This document shows positions 45,924 through 54,390 of a stretch of 64,000 nt of DNA, piece by piece. Both the position numbers and the translations under genes were made by a program. The notes beneath the pieces are model-generated. The model worked only from the letters and a program-made list of their open reading frames with translations. It ran no database searches and was not told the origin of the DNA. Every line of letters starts with the position of its first letter. Position 1 is the stretch's first letter. Source of the stretch: Balneola sp. EhC07 (GTDB lineage: Bacteria > Bacteroidota > Rhodothermia > Balneolales > Balneolaceae). Location of the stretch: positions 124,001 to 188,000 of the forward strand of contig NZ_LXYG01000020.1 of the NCBI RefSeq assembly GCF_001650905.1. Direction: 5' to 3'.

Positions 45924-46381
45924 AATACTGGAATCACTGTTTCGTCTTTAATGGTATTTAATACAATATTGGTATGAAGCCTTTGCACATCAGGTAATGT
46001 GGTGAGTTTTGTTCTCATCAACTGCTCATAATCTTTCGTGTCTTTAGCCACAACATGAAGTAAAAAATCTCCTTCGCCGGTTGTGTTATAGCAAGCTAAT
46101 ATTTCAGGAATTGCTTTAACTGCTGAAGTAAACTCCTTCATTCGGTTTAACTGGTGAGCACTTAATGTAACTGTGACAAAAACCGTAAGACCCTTATTAA
46201 CCGCTTCACGATTTATCTTAGCAGAGTATCCTTCAATTACTCCATCTCGTTCCAAGCGCTTTACACGCTCAAGAGTCGGAGTTGTAGTTAAACCTATTCT
46301 GGAAGCAAGTTCATTATTAGCTATTCTTCCTTCTTTTTGAAGAATGTCCACTATTTTAAGATCTGTTGCATCCAATTTCAT
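45920..46381 (-). CDS. Lrp/AsnC-family transcriptional regulator
   Basis: A 153-residue regulator: N-terminal helix-turn-helix (KIVDILQKEGRIANNELASRIGLTT split across the first 35 residues) followed by an RAM ligand-binding domain (FVTVTLSAHQ, CYNTTGEGDFLLHVVAKD). Being coupled (ATGA overlap) to the methionine gamma-lyase-type gene, it probably responds to methionine or a related amino acid. A 10-bp inverted repeat spans its start codon region and a palindrome lies further upstream. Confidence 0.92.
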   Translation of the reverse strand: MKLDATDLKIVDILQKEGRIANNELASRIGLTTTPTLERVKRLERDGVIEGYSAKINREAVNKGLTVFVTVTLSAHQLNRMKEFTSAVKAIPEILACYNTTGEGDFLLHVVAKDTKDYEQLMRTKLTTLPDVQRLHTNIVLNTIKDETVIPVL

Positions 46382-46437
46382 GGCATTATTTGGCTGAATT
46401 AACCTAATATTTAACTATTCATTAAATATAATGCCAT
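46380..46437. promoter_or_regulatory. Inverted repeat covering the lrp start codon
   Basis: ATGGCATTAT (46380-46389) and ATAATGCCAT (46428-46437) are perfect complements 38 bp apart. One arm includes two bases of the lrp start codon (46379-46381). In the mRNA a hairpin could hide the start; as DNA, the arms could be paired Lrp sites. Confidence 0.5.
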
Positions 46438-46462
46438 AGATTGAAAATTCCGAAGAATAATA

Positions 46463-46476
46463 TTCTAAATTTAGAA
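46463..46476. promoter_or_regulatory. Palindrome TTCTAAATTTAGAA upstream of lrp
   Basis: A perfect 14-bp palindrome about 82 bp before the lrp start. AT-rich palindromes of this length are typical of Lrp/AsnC operators, so autoregulation is possible. Confidence 0.4.
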
Positions 46477-46496
46477 CATATACAGAATATTAAACT

Positions 46497-46533
46497 AAAA
46501 AAAGCCCCTCAAGAATTAACCTGAAGGGCTTTA
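46497..46533 (-). terminator. Intrinsic terminator after fadE
   Basis: On the minus strand AAAGCCCTTCA pairs with TGAGGGGCTTT (one mismatch/wobble), followed by a run of T. It lies 25 bp after the stop of the acyl-CoA dehydrogenase gene. Confidence 0.85.
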
Positions 46534-46557
46534 GATGTAGAATGAAAATTCAGACGC

Positions 46558-49050
46558 TTATACCAAGCTATCCACTTCTTTGGTTTTCAACCCTTCCCCA
46601 TCCGGAGATTTAGGAGTTGCATTCATATACTCTTCCAAAGTAAACTCATCAACCTGTATTGCATCTGTTCTGGCTGTTTCTGCTTTTTCAACCATTTCAG
46701 CTTCTGCTTTTGTGATTATATTTTTCTCCAAAGCCGGTTTCAACAAGTTCAGAAACGAATCTTTAGGAAGCTCTCGCTTTTTCATAGCCGTATAGAGCTT
46801 TTTGTATACAGGATTCGTGTTTGTTATTAAAGTTAAAGCATTCTCGTAGCGTCCAACAGCTTCTGTTGGATCTGAAGGTATATACATACCGTCTGTCATA
46901 CGATCTCTTGCCTTACCGGGCTCTTGCATAGCCTGTGCTACTCTGTGTCCTAATTCATCAGATGGGTAAGTTCCAATTGGATTTAATCGTGACCAAACAC
47001 CTACTAACCTAAATCCCCAACTTAGTCCCGGAACTTTGATCTCTCTTAAAATACCATCAAAAGCTTCCTGAATTCTATAGAAAACATAATCCATCGACCA
47101 TTTGAAATAATCGAGATCTTCTTTGCGTCTTCCTTCAGCTTCAAACCTTCTTAGTGTAGCTGTTCCCAAATACATAAAGCTCAGGATATCAGCATAACGA
47201 CCTGCGATCTTTTCTTTCATTTTCAAACCGCCACCGTAAGAGCCTAAAGCGATATCAGCAAAAAATGCAAAGGACGCTGAAGCCCAAGCCATTTTTCGGT
47301 AATACTTTGCAGCGGGTCCACTTACAGGAGAACCTGCCAGATATCCACGCGTAATGCTAAGCATAAACGAACGAGCTTTGTTTCTTCCAACATGCCCAAT
47401 GTGCGCCCAAAAATTATCATCGAATCCTTTTACATCCTTATCCATCAAAGCATTGATCTCATTGAGAGCGTATGGATGGCAACGAATAGCTCCCTGTCCG
47501 AATATCATCAATGTTCTTGTGAGGATGTTTGCGCCTTCCACAGTAATAGCAATCGGCAAAGAAATATATCCATGAGCAAACACATTTCGTGGCCCTCTGG
47601 AAATTCCGGCTCCTCCCACTATATCCATCGCGTCATTTATGATCTCGCGGGTATGTTCTGTGAAATTGTATTTTGCGATCGCTGTTACAACTGCAGGTTT
47701 CTCTCCTTGATCCAGCCCTCCGGTAGTATATTTACGGGCAGCTTCCATAAAATAGGTGTACCCGCCAATACGAGCCATTGGCTCTTCAATACCTTCAAAT
47801 TTTCCAATATTTAAACCGAATTGTTTTCTGATTGCCGCATAGGCTCCAACAACTCGGGTAGATAATTTTGCTCCCGCCAAACTGGATGCCGGCAGTGAAA
47901 TACCACGGCCAACCGCCAGAGATTCCATCAACATTCTCCAACCATTACCTGCTCCTTCTTTTCCGCCGATTATTGAGTCCACAGGCACAACTACATCATG
48001 CCCATGAGTTGGGCAATTATAAAACGGAACTCCAAGTGGATCATGACGCTTTCCCAATACAACTCCCTCAGTATCTGATGGAATTAATGCACAAGTAATT
48101 CCAAGGTCTTCACCTTTGCCAAGTAAATTCTCCGGATCACGAAGCTTAAATGCTAATCCCAAAACAGTTGAAATAGCTGCTAAAGTAATATATCGCTTAT
48201 TCCAGTTCAGCCTCAGATAAAGTTCTCCATCTTCCCCTTTAAATACCTCACCATCTGAAGTCATTCCTCCTGCATCAGAACCGGCGTTTGGCTCCGTAAG
48301 TGCAAAACAAGGCATTTCAACTCCTGCCGCTAACCTGGGCAAGTAATAGTCTTTCTGCTTTTGAGTTCCGTAGTGATTTAAAAGCTCTGCAGGTCCTAAA
48401 GAATTAGGTACCATAACGGTAGTTCCAAGTGGACCGCATCTGGATGATAATTTTGCTACTATAGCAGAGTGCGCTGTCGCTGAAAATTCAAGCCCACCAT
48501 ACTTTTTGGGAATAATTAATCCGAAAAAACCTTCTTTCCGAAGAAAGTCCCATGTTTCTTCGGTAAAATCTTTTCTTACAAAGACATCCCAATCATTCAC
48601 CATCTCACAGACTCTTTCAACCGGTCCGTCAAAAAACTCTTGCTCTTCTTTAGTCAGATCGGGATAAGGTTGCTCCAGTGTTCTTTTGAAATTCGGTTTT
48701 CCGGAAAATAGCTCTCCTTCGATCCAAACATTACCCGCTTCTATTGCGGTTTGCTCCGTTTGAGATATTGTAGGCAGGAAGTTAAGTGCATCCAGCAACT
48801 TCATAATAGGCCCACTTAATAATACCCTTCTTACCGGTTTGATATTAAAAACCAATACAGGTACTGTATAAGCGATAAAGAGCCATTGCGGAGCATCGAG
48901 ACCTATCAAGCCCGCATAACCCGCTATAGCCCAAAGCCAAAGTGGTGCTCCTGTATAAGCAAAACCAATAGCTATTATTACTGTTGCAGTGATCGAAGCC
49001 CAAAGTGGTACTTCGCTAAAAAATCCGAATAATTCTGATAATGCTTCCAT
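46558..49050 (-). CDS. fadE: Acyl-CoA dehydrogenase FadE
   Basis: An 830-residue long-form acyl-CoA dehydrogenase. The N-terminal ~80 residues contain two or three membrane helices. The dehydrogenase core shows CFALTEPNAGSDAGG and the FAD region WRMLMESLAVGRGISLPA. The C-terminal ~270 residues are the DUF1974 part with GNKSLPxS-like RNKARSFMLSITRGYLAGSP. FadE catalyses the first step of fatty-acid beta-oxidation. The ATG at 49050 is preceded by GGAG; an upstream TTG is not favoured. It is 15 bp after the TetR gene. Confidence 0.94.
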   Translation of the reverse strand: MEALSELFGFFSEVPLWASITATVIIAIGFAYTGAPLWLWAIAGYAGLIGLDAPQWLFIAYTVPVLVFNIKPVRRVLLSGPIMKLLDALNFLPTISQTEQTAIEAGNVWIEGELFSGKPNFKRTLEQPYPDLTKEEQEFFDGPVERVCEMVNDWDVFVRKDFTEETWDFLRKEGFFGLIIPKKYGGLEFSATAHSAIVAKLSSRCGPLGTTVMVPNSLGPAELLNHYGTQKQKDYYLPRLAAGVEMPCFALTEPNAGSDAGGMTSDGEVFKGEDGELYLRLNWNKRYITLAAISTVLGLAFKLRDPENLLGKGEDLGITCALIPSDTEGVVLGKRHDPLGVPFYNCPTHGHDVVVPVDSIIGGKEGAGNGWRMLMESLAVGRGISLPASSLAGAKLSTRVVGAYAAIRKQFGLNIGKFEGIEEPMARIGGYTYFMEAARKYTTGGLDQGEKPAVVTAIAKYNFTEHTREIINDAMDIVGGAGISRGPRNVFAHGYISLPIAITVEGANILTRTLMIFGQGAIRCHPYALNEINALMDKDVKGFDDNFWAHIGHVGRNKARSFMLSITRGYLAGSPVSGPAAKYYRKMAWASASFAFFADIALGSYGGGLKMKEKIAGRYADILSFMYLGTATLRRFEAEGRRKEDLDYFKWSMDYVFYRIQEAFDGILREIKVPGLSWGFRLVGVWSRLNPIGTYPSDELGHRVAQAMQEPGKARDRMTDGMYIPSDPTEAVGRYENALTLITNTNPVYKKLYTAMKKRELPKDSFLNLLKPALEKNIITKAEAEMVEKAETARTDAIQVDEFTLEEYMNATPKSPDGEGLKTKEVDSLV

Positions 49051-49065
49051 AATGCTCTCCAAATT

Positions 49066-49668
49066 TTAAGAAACCTGAGTTCTTACCAGGAATCCTTCAA
49101 TAATATGTTGAATAGATTTTTCAATAAAATGTTCTCTGTTGATCCTGTTATCTAATCTTTGATTTAATACTACCGATATTACACCATGCAATTGAGCCCA
49201 AATAGAATAAGCCGCTGTTACCGGATCTTCTTCTTCCATCAAACCTTCACGGACTCCCGATTCGATAATTTTTACTAAAAGCTCGTATGATCTTCGCGCC
49301 CTTCTGAATTTTTCTTTGGGGTAGCGAGCCATTGATTCTGACTTTACCATATATATGATCTGGTATTTCTCAGGATGTGCAAGTGCAAAATCTGTATAAC
49401 TTCTGATCACAGATTCAAACTGTGTGATTACTCCTGAGTTTGAATCTACTTTTTGTTCTATGGATACACTCAAAGCTTCTACTGATTCTTCGATCAATGT
49501 ATGCAAAAGGTGATCTTTGTTATCAAAATAGAGGTAAATACTAGTTGCAGATACTCCTGCTTCTTTCGCTATTCCACGCATTGAAAGTGCAGTATGTCCA
49601 TCATTGTATAAAAGATGACGGCTTGTATCTAATATTTTTTCCCTCAAAGGGACTTCTTTTTTGCTCAT
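49066..49668 (-). CDS. TetR/AcrR-family regulator of fadE
   Basis: About 200 residues from the ATG at 49668. The N-terminal HTH is clear: GHTALSMRGIAKEAGVSATSIYLYF, here quoted only in part as ALSMRGIAKEAGVS and SIYLYFDNKD. The C-terminal part is a TetR_C-type ligand domain with a WAQLHGVISVVL stretch. Its gene is directly upstream of fadE, so it probably represses fatty-acid degradation until acyl-CoA is bound. Three GTTAAC sites lie just upstream of the start. Confidence 0.92.
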   Translation of the reverse strand: MSKKEVPLREKILDTSRHLLYNDGHTALSMRGIAKEAGVSATSIYLYFDNKDHLLHTLIEESVEALSVSIEQKVDSNSGVITQFESVIRSYTDFALAHPEKYQIIYMVKSESMARYPKEKFRRARRSYELLVKIIESGVREGLMEEEDPVTAAYSIWAQLHGVISVVLNQRLDNRINREHFIEKSIQHIIEGFLVRTQVS

Positions 49669-49679
49669 TTTCAAGATTG

Positions 49680-49711
49680 GTTAACAGTGTTAACTAAACG
49701 AAGTTAACTAA
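49680..49711. promoter_or_regulatory. Candidate TetR operator with three GTTAAC motifs
   Basis: GTTAAC occurs at 49680-49685, 49689-49694 and 49703-49708. The last two extend to GTTAACTAA as direct repeats 14 bp apart. The cluster sits 12 bp before the tetR start, a usual place for an autoregulatory operator. Confidence 0.55.
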
Positions 49712-49814
49712 TCTGAGGCGAAAATCAAGCAATTGTAAAATAAAATTTAGTTTTACTTCTTTTCACTCCGTTTAATTTCAGTAAGACTTATTTATACTTG
49801 AAATAATATATGTC

Positions 49815-50765
49815 ATGAATTTTCGTGTAATTAATAAAACTAAATCCCTATTTGTATTAATACTTCTAACATTAAGCTTGTCACCAATTCTGGAGTCTCA
49901 TCCTTGGGGAGGGCTTGTTATAGACTGGGACGGCAATATATACTTTACTTTTATCTGTCCCATTGATGATGATAACAACCATTATGCTTGTGTATGGAAG
50001 ATAGCACCGAATAATGAAATGGATCATGTTCTGAGAGCTCGAAGATCTCCAAGTGATATAATACTTTCCAGAAATTTAGACAGAGAAATATTTGCTGCAG
50101 AACGAAGTGGTCAAAATCCTAACCATAATAATATACTTTGGAAAATTGATGCTCCAACCAATCGCGCTTTGATTCCTGCTACCTCTGATCAAACCCAATT
50201 CCATATTCAATCGATTTCTGTAAGCAAAGCTCAAGAAATCTACTTTAGCAAAGATTCTGATATTTTTTTCAGAGACAGCCTAAATAAAACAACTAAATTA
50301 AATACACCTGATTTTGAACGAATAAATCTCACTGCCTGGGGGCCTGACGAAGAACTTTACATTATGTCCGGGGATGATATTTATATTTATGATGGTGAGG
50401 AATACAAATTACTAGCTTCGAATTTAAAGAAGCGAAATCCTGAAGACATTCCCTTTTCCGGAGCAAATATATTTTTCGATATGGTAGTTGATGAATCTAA
50501 AAATGTATATCTGGCATATTATGGAAATAGAGAGGTAATAAAAATATCACCTGATGGTATTGCAAGTACAATTTTGAAATCTGAAAGGCCATGGTCTCCA
50601 CACGGAATAGATATCTATAATGGAGAAGTTTATGTATTAGAATCCACTATTGGCGATGGTAAGTGGTGGAGGTTTTGGGAAGAAGACCCGGGGATCATAC
50701 CAAGAGTAAGAAAAATATCAACAGACGGAACTGTAAGCACCATCTATAGCTTTAAACCTCACTAA
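49815..50765 (+). CDS. Exported NHL/SMP-30-like beta-propeller protein, function unknown
   Basis: A 316-residue protein with a signal peptide (to about residue 29). It has repeating strand motifs of a propeller: LVIDWDGNIYFTFI, ISVSKAQEIYFSKDSDIFF, WGPDEELYIMSGDDIYIYD, MVVDESKNVYLAYY with EVIKISPDGIAS, and KISTDGTVSTIY. This resembles NHL-like or gluconolactonase-like propellers, but no catalytic residues stand out. It is divergent from tetR-fadE and ends overlapping the stop of trmB by 4 bp. Confidence 0.72.
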   Translation: MNFRVINKTKSLFVLILLTLSLSPILESHPWGGLVIDWDGNIYFTFICPIDDDNNHYACVWKIAPNNEMDHVLRARRSPSDIILSRNLDREIFAAERSGQNPNHNNILWKIDAPTNRALIPATSDQTQFHIQSISVSKAQEIYFSKDSDIFFRDSLNKTTKLNTPDFERINLTAWGPDEELYIMSGDDIYIYDGEEYKLLASNLKKRNPEDIPFSGANIFFDMVVDESKNVYLAYYGNREVIKISPDGIASTILKSERPWSPHGIDIYNGEVYVLESTIGDGKWWRFWEEDPGIIPRVRKISTDGTVSTIYSFKPH

Positions 50766-51415
50766 GGCCTGAAAGAAATGAACTTTATTAGTTTCCCTTT
50801 CTCTAAATGCATCTTTTCGTAGTACGTTTTTATTGAAAGTTCGGGGTCGTCCGGACATTCTTTATGAACGTCTTTTATATCTCTTAACAGCTGCAGGTTC
50901 TGTTCTTCGATCACTTCTTTGGTGAACTCATAAAGTTCCTGACTATCCGTTTTTAAGTTGATGGTCGCTCCGGATTTTAATAAAGGCCGATACAACTTTA
51001 AAAATTTTGGAGAAGTAAGTTTCTTCCTATCCTTCTTTAGTTGCGGATCCGGAAATATTATCCATATATCTGAAACTTCTTCCTTTTTAAAAAACTGATC
51101 CAGATGATCTATGTAAGCTCTGAAAAACCGAACGTTTTCTAATTCCCGATCCAGTGCACGCTGGGCTCCAACCCACAAACGATTTCCTTTTAAGTCAAAA
51201 CCTACAAAGTTTTTATCGGGATAGAGTTTTGCCAAACCCGTCGAATATTCTCCCTTTCCACAAGCCAACTCCAGAACAATAGGGTTTTCATTTTTAAAGA
51301 TATCAGCATTCCAGCTTCCTTTGGGAAATGGGTTCTTGCTGTTATAATCATGCCAGTCGAATGTATTTTCGAATGTCCTGACTTCCTCCATCCTTTTTTC
51401 TTTGATCTTCGGCAT
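50762..51415 (-). CDS. trmB: tRNA (guanine-N7)-methyltransferase TrmB
   Basis: A 217-residue class I methyltransferase. SAM-binding motif is VLELACGKGEYSTGLA, followed by FVGFDLKGNRLWVGA and the tRNA-binding motif IIFPDPQLKKDRKKLTSPK. It makes m7G46 in tRNAs. It follows pdxH by 1 bp and ends a three-gene operon. Confidence 0.95.
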   Translation of the reverse strand: MPKIKEKRMEEVRTFENTFDWHDYNSKNPFPKGSWNADIFKNENPIVLELACGKGEYSTGLAKLYPDKNFVGFDLKGNRLWVGAQRALDRELENVRFFRAYIDHLDQFFKKEEVSDIWIIFPDPQLKKDRKKLTSPKFLKLYRPLLKSGATINLKTDSQELYEFTKEVIEEQNLQLLRDIKDVHKECPDDPELSIKTYYEKMHLEKGKLIKFISFRP

Positions 51416-51416
51416 T

Positions 51417-52061
51417 TCAGGGAGCTAATCTTTTAATGATCCAATTCTTCTTTTCCTTCTCATACTTAATTCTGTCATGTAGTCTGCTGCGCCGTCCCTG
51501 CCAAAACTCAATTGATGTTGGCTCTACAACATAACCACCCCAGTGATCCGGCATGGGTACATGTCCTGTCGAATATAATTTAGTAAGCGCTTCAAACTTT
51601 TCCTCCAAAATTGCTCTGTTCTCAATTACAGAACTTTGTTCAGAAGCCAAAGCACCTATCTGGCTTTTAACCGGCCGAGAAACAAAATATTCTTCACTAG
51701 CCTCTGAGCTGATTTTTTTTGCAACCCCTTCTATACGAACCTGACGCTCCAATTCTTTCCATAAAAAGCATATAGATACATTGGGATTACTTTCTATATC
51801 TCTCCCTTTGTCACTTTTATAATTCGTATAAAAGATAAAGCCATTCTTCTCTATCCCTTTCAAAAGTACAATTCTGGAATGCGGTTTTTGGTCACTATCC
51901 ACTGTAGAAAGCGTCATTGCATTTGGCTCCGGTAACATCGCCTTTAATGATTCATCCAACCAAATTTTAAATTGTTGAATTGGATCAACATGCACATCAT
52001 TCTCGTCTAAAGTGCTCAGGGAGTAATCCTCCCTCAATTTTTGAATATGTTTATTATCCAT
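51417..52061 (-). CDS. pdxH: Pyridoxamine 5'-phosphate oxidase PdxH
   Basis: A 214-residue FMN flavoprotein. Signatures are NAMTLSTVDSDQKPHSRIVLLKG, seen here as PHSRIVLLKG, YTNYKSDKGRDIESNP, VSRPVKSQIGALASEQS and the C-terminal GRRSRLHDRI with WIIKRLAP. It makes pyridoxal phosphate, the cofactor needed by the gamma-lyase at 44697 among others. Its ATG overlaps the stop of the redoxin gene by 1 bp. Confidence 0.95.
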   Translation of the reverse strand: MDNKHIQKLREDYSLSTLDENDVHVDPIQQFKIWLDESLKAMLPEPNAMTLSTVDSDQKPHSRIVLLKGIEKNGFIFYTNYKSDKGRDIESNPNVSICFLWKELERQVRIEGVAKKISSEASEEYFVSRPVKSQIGALASEQSSVIENRAILEEKFEALTKLYSTGHVPMPDHWGGYVVEPTSIEFWQGRRSRLHDRIKYEKEKKNWIIKRLAP

Positions 52062-52639
52062 TATTTAAAGTACTCCGGTTCATTACCGCTTTTCCATTTT
52101 ATATTACATCCCATACTCGGTATTTGTGGCTCAAAATTCTCCTCTCCTTCTATCAATGAATTTGTTGCTGCTCTCATGTCATTTCCTGTTACAGGCTTTC
52201 CGTTTCCGGGTCTGCTATCATCAAACTGACCTCGATAAAATAATTTCAGATCTCTATCAAACAGAAAGAAATCCGGAGTACAAGCAGCTTTATAATCTTT
52301 TGCCACTTCCTGAGTTTCATCATACAAGTAAGGAAAAGGAAAATTGTGTTTATCAGAAAGTTCTTTCATTAAGTCCGGAGAATCCTGAGGATAATTTTCA
52401 ACATCGTTTGAACTTATTGCGATACACTCGATCCCTTTTTGTTTGTACTCATTCGCAAACTCGACCAAACCTTCATTTAAGTGTTTAACATAGGGGCAGT
52501 GATTACAAATAAACATCACTAATACGCCTTTATCGAACTTGAGATCATTTAAAGAAACTTTACTTCCATCCGTATCCGGCAGTTCAAAAGATGGTGCTTT
52601 AGTTCCAATTTCCAACATTGTTGACAAAGTAGCTGACAT
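52061..52639 (-). CDS. Thioredoxin-like redoxin (AhpC/TSA-type)
   Basis: A 192-residue cytoplasmic redoxin. It begins with the typical APSFELPDTDGSKVSLND and carries CNHCPYVKHL, where CxxC is the active pair. A purine-rich AAGGAT lies about 9 bases before the ATG at 52639. It resembles TlpA/Prx-type thioredoxin-like proteins that are widespread and of unknown partner. It starts the redoxin-pdxH-trmB operon. Confidence 0.9.
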   Translation of the reverse strand: MSATLSTMLEIGTKAPSFELPDTDGSKVSLNDLKFDKGVLVMFICNHCPYVKHLNEGLVEFANEYKQKGIECIAISSNDVENYPQDSPDLMKELSDKHNFPFPYLYDETQEVAKDYKAACTPDFFLFDRDLKLFYRGQFDDSRPGNGKPVTGNDMRAATNSLIEGEENFEPQIPSMGCNIKWKSGNEPEYFK

Positions 52640-52656
52640 GTTATTAAATCCTTAAT

Positions 52657-52664
52657 TACCTTTG
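52657..52664 (+). promoter_or_regulatory. Candidate -7 promoter box TACCTTTG
   Basis: Matches the TAnnTTTG element of Bacteroidota-type promoters, 19 bp upstream of the ATG at 52683, in the 43-bp gap between divergent genes. A weak -33 element only. Confidence 0.35.
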
Positions 52665-52682
52665 TTAAAATTATAGACTACG

Positions 52683-53084
52683 ATGAAGCCTACTACTAAG
52701 ATATTAAATGATAGAGACAAAATTTTGTTTGAGAAAGCTCTCAAATTCTATTTTTTTGCTCGCCAAATAGATGTTAAGAAACTTTCAGAAGACGTTGGAG
52801 AACGATTACATTATTCAGGTTCGGTAGCATACTCCCTTATAATTACGTTTGCTAAATCAGGATCCTTGAAAATCGAGTATATGGATTTCCTCAATCAGGA
52901 ATTAAAAACCATGCTTGCGGCCGATGTTTCAACTTTTGAACCTCTTCAAATCAAGCCCTCAGAAATTGACGATATCGAGTTAATGAAAGAGACCAAAATT
53001 TCTTTTTTTGATGAAGATGAAGAGATGAACTTACAACTAATTTACTATCCTGAAGAAAAGAAAATTCAGCTAGCAAAATCTTAG
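52683..53084 (+). CDS. Small cytoplasmic protein of unknown function
   Basis: A 133-residue protein, no signal or membrane segment. The first half looks like a helical or HTH-like region (FYFFARQIDVKKLSEDVGER), the second half is acidic and beta-rich. I recognise no known domain. It stands alone between divergent and convergent neighbours; a long-loop inverted repeat follows its stop. Confidence 0.6.
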   Translation: MKPTTKILNDRDKILFEKALKFYFFARQIDVKKLSEDVGERLHYSGSVAYSLIITFAKSGSLKIEYMDFLNQELKTMLAADVSTFEPLQIKPSEIDDIELMKETKISFFDEDEEMNLQLIYYPEEKKIQLAKS

Positions 53085-53094
53085 ACATAAAAAA

Positions 53095-53160
53095 TCCGAT
53101 ATCCTTAGCTTTTATGAAAATGAGTTCTACTATCTTTTTCTTTTTAGTTAGGATATCGGA
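53095..53160. repeat. Inverted repeat with 44-base loop between convergent genes
   Basis: TCCGATATCCT (53095-53105) and AGGATATCGGA (53150-53160) pair exactly around a 44-base T-rich centre. It may act as a terminator for the small protein gene or for the opposing radical SAM gene; the loop is longer than usual. Confidence 0.5.
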
Positions 53161-53227
53161 GTACTACATTAATATAGACTGAGTAAAAACTATAAAGTTT
53201 CAAATCCAAATAAGGTATCTACCCAAA

Positions 53228-54289
53228 TTATGTAAATAGTTGCAATTGCTTGCCTGAACTACTTATAAAATGCTCAGTAGTAAGCCTGACATGATCATTA
53301 TTCAATCCCAATCGTTTGGTTTGAACTTTAAAAAGATCCCTTATCTGGTTAGCAAAATTACCTTCCCCTCTCATTCTTTTCCCAAACTCTGCTTCATATA
53401 ATTTCCCACCTCTCATATCCTTGATCTTATTTAAAACCTTATCCTTTCTGTCCGGAAAGTTTTGCTGTAGCCATTCTTCGAATAGATCCTTCACCTTAAA
53501 TGGTAACCTTACAATAATAAAACTTGCTCTTGTTGCTCCTGCATCCGCAGCCGACTTTAAAATATCGGCACATTCATGATCTGTTAATCCCTGTATAATT
53601 GGAGCTACATTTACCCCAACAGGAATTCCGGCGTTGGCAAGTTTTTCTATGGCTTTTAGTCTTCTGTATGGACGAGATGTTCTCGGCTCCATTACTTCCG
53701 TAATTTTATTATCTAAGGAAGTCACCGATATAGTCGTGCTCACACAATTATACTCGTTTAACTCTTTTAACAGATCTATATCCCTCGTGATCAAGTGGTT
53801 TTTAGTAATTATGCCAACCGGATTTCTAAATTCAGCTAATACTTCAAGACATTTTCTAGTGATCAACAATTTCCTTTCAATAGGTTGATAGCAATCTGTA
53901 ATTCCGCTCATAGCTATGACCTGAGGTTTCCATTTAGGAGAATTAAATGTCTTCCTCAATAATTCAGGAGCTTTATATTTAACCATGATCTTGGTTTCAA
54001 AATCCAATCCAACAGAAAAACCTAAATATTCATGGAAAGGTCGGGCATAACAGTAGATGCAACCATGCTCGCAACCTCTGTAGACATTTAATCCGGCATT
54101 GAAAGGTATGTCAGGACTGGTATTGTAGGAAATGATCTCCTTGGTATGATCTCTGATAAGCTTTGTTTTCGGATTAGGTTTTTCGCCGGTTTCCTCATCC
54201 AAATTGTAATCAATATAGTTTCCTTCAAATCTGTTGACCGGATTATCTGAAGAACCCCTTCCCTTTATATTTTGATGAAGCTGTTTCAT
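53228..54289 (-). CDS. PA0069-family radical SAM protein (SplB-like)
   Basis: About 353 residues from the ATG at 54289; a GTG two codons earlier is possible. The radical SAM cluster motif is CEHGCIYC within NVYRGCEHGCIYCYARPFHE. Further stretches VIAMSGITDCYQPIERKL and VGIITKNHLITRD are diagnostic of the PA0069 group related to spore photoproduct lyase. The role is unknown; repair of nucleic acids is suspected. It is solitary on this strand. Confidence 0.92.
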   Translation of the reverse strand: MKQLHQNIKGRGSSDNPVNRFEGNYIDYNLDEETGEKPNPKTKLIRDHTKEIISYNTSPDIPFNAGLNVYRGCEHGCIYCYARPFHEYLGFSVGLDFETKIMVKYKAPELLRKTFNSPKWKPQVIAMSGITDCYQPIERKLLITRKCLEVLAEFRNPVGIITKNHLITRDIDLLKELNEYNCVSTTISVTSLDNKITEVMEPRTSRPYRRLKAIEKLANAGIPVGVNVAPIIQGLTDHECADILKSAADAGATRASFIIVRLPFKVKDLFEEWLQQNFPDRKDKVLNKIKDMRGGKLYEAEFGKRMRGEGNFANQIRDLFKVQTKRLGLNNDHVRLTTEHFISSSGKQLQLFT

Positions 54290-54334
54290 GTACACATATT
54301 TTATACATATAAACTACTTCATTCTGATATAAAT

Positions 54335-54372
54335 ACAAAAAAAAGTCCGTACTTAAATTAAGCACGGACTTT
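54335..54372 (-). terminator. Intrinsic terminator after the lipoprotein gene at 54391
   Basis: On the minus strand AAAGTCCGTGCTT pairs with AAGTACGGACTTT (one mismatch), followed by a run of eight T. It lies 19 bp beyond the lipoprotein stop and before the radical SAM gene. Confidence 0.88.
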
Positions 54373-54390
54373 GATCTGTTTAACCAAGAA

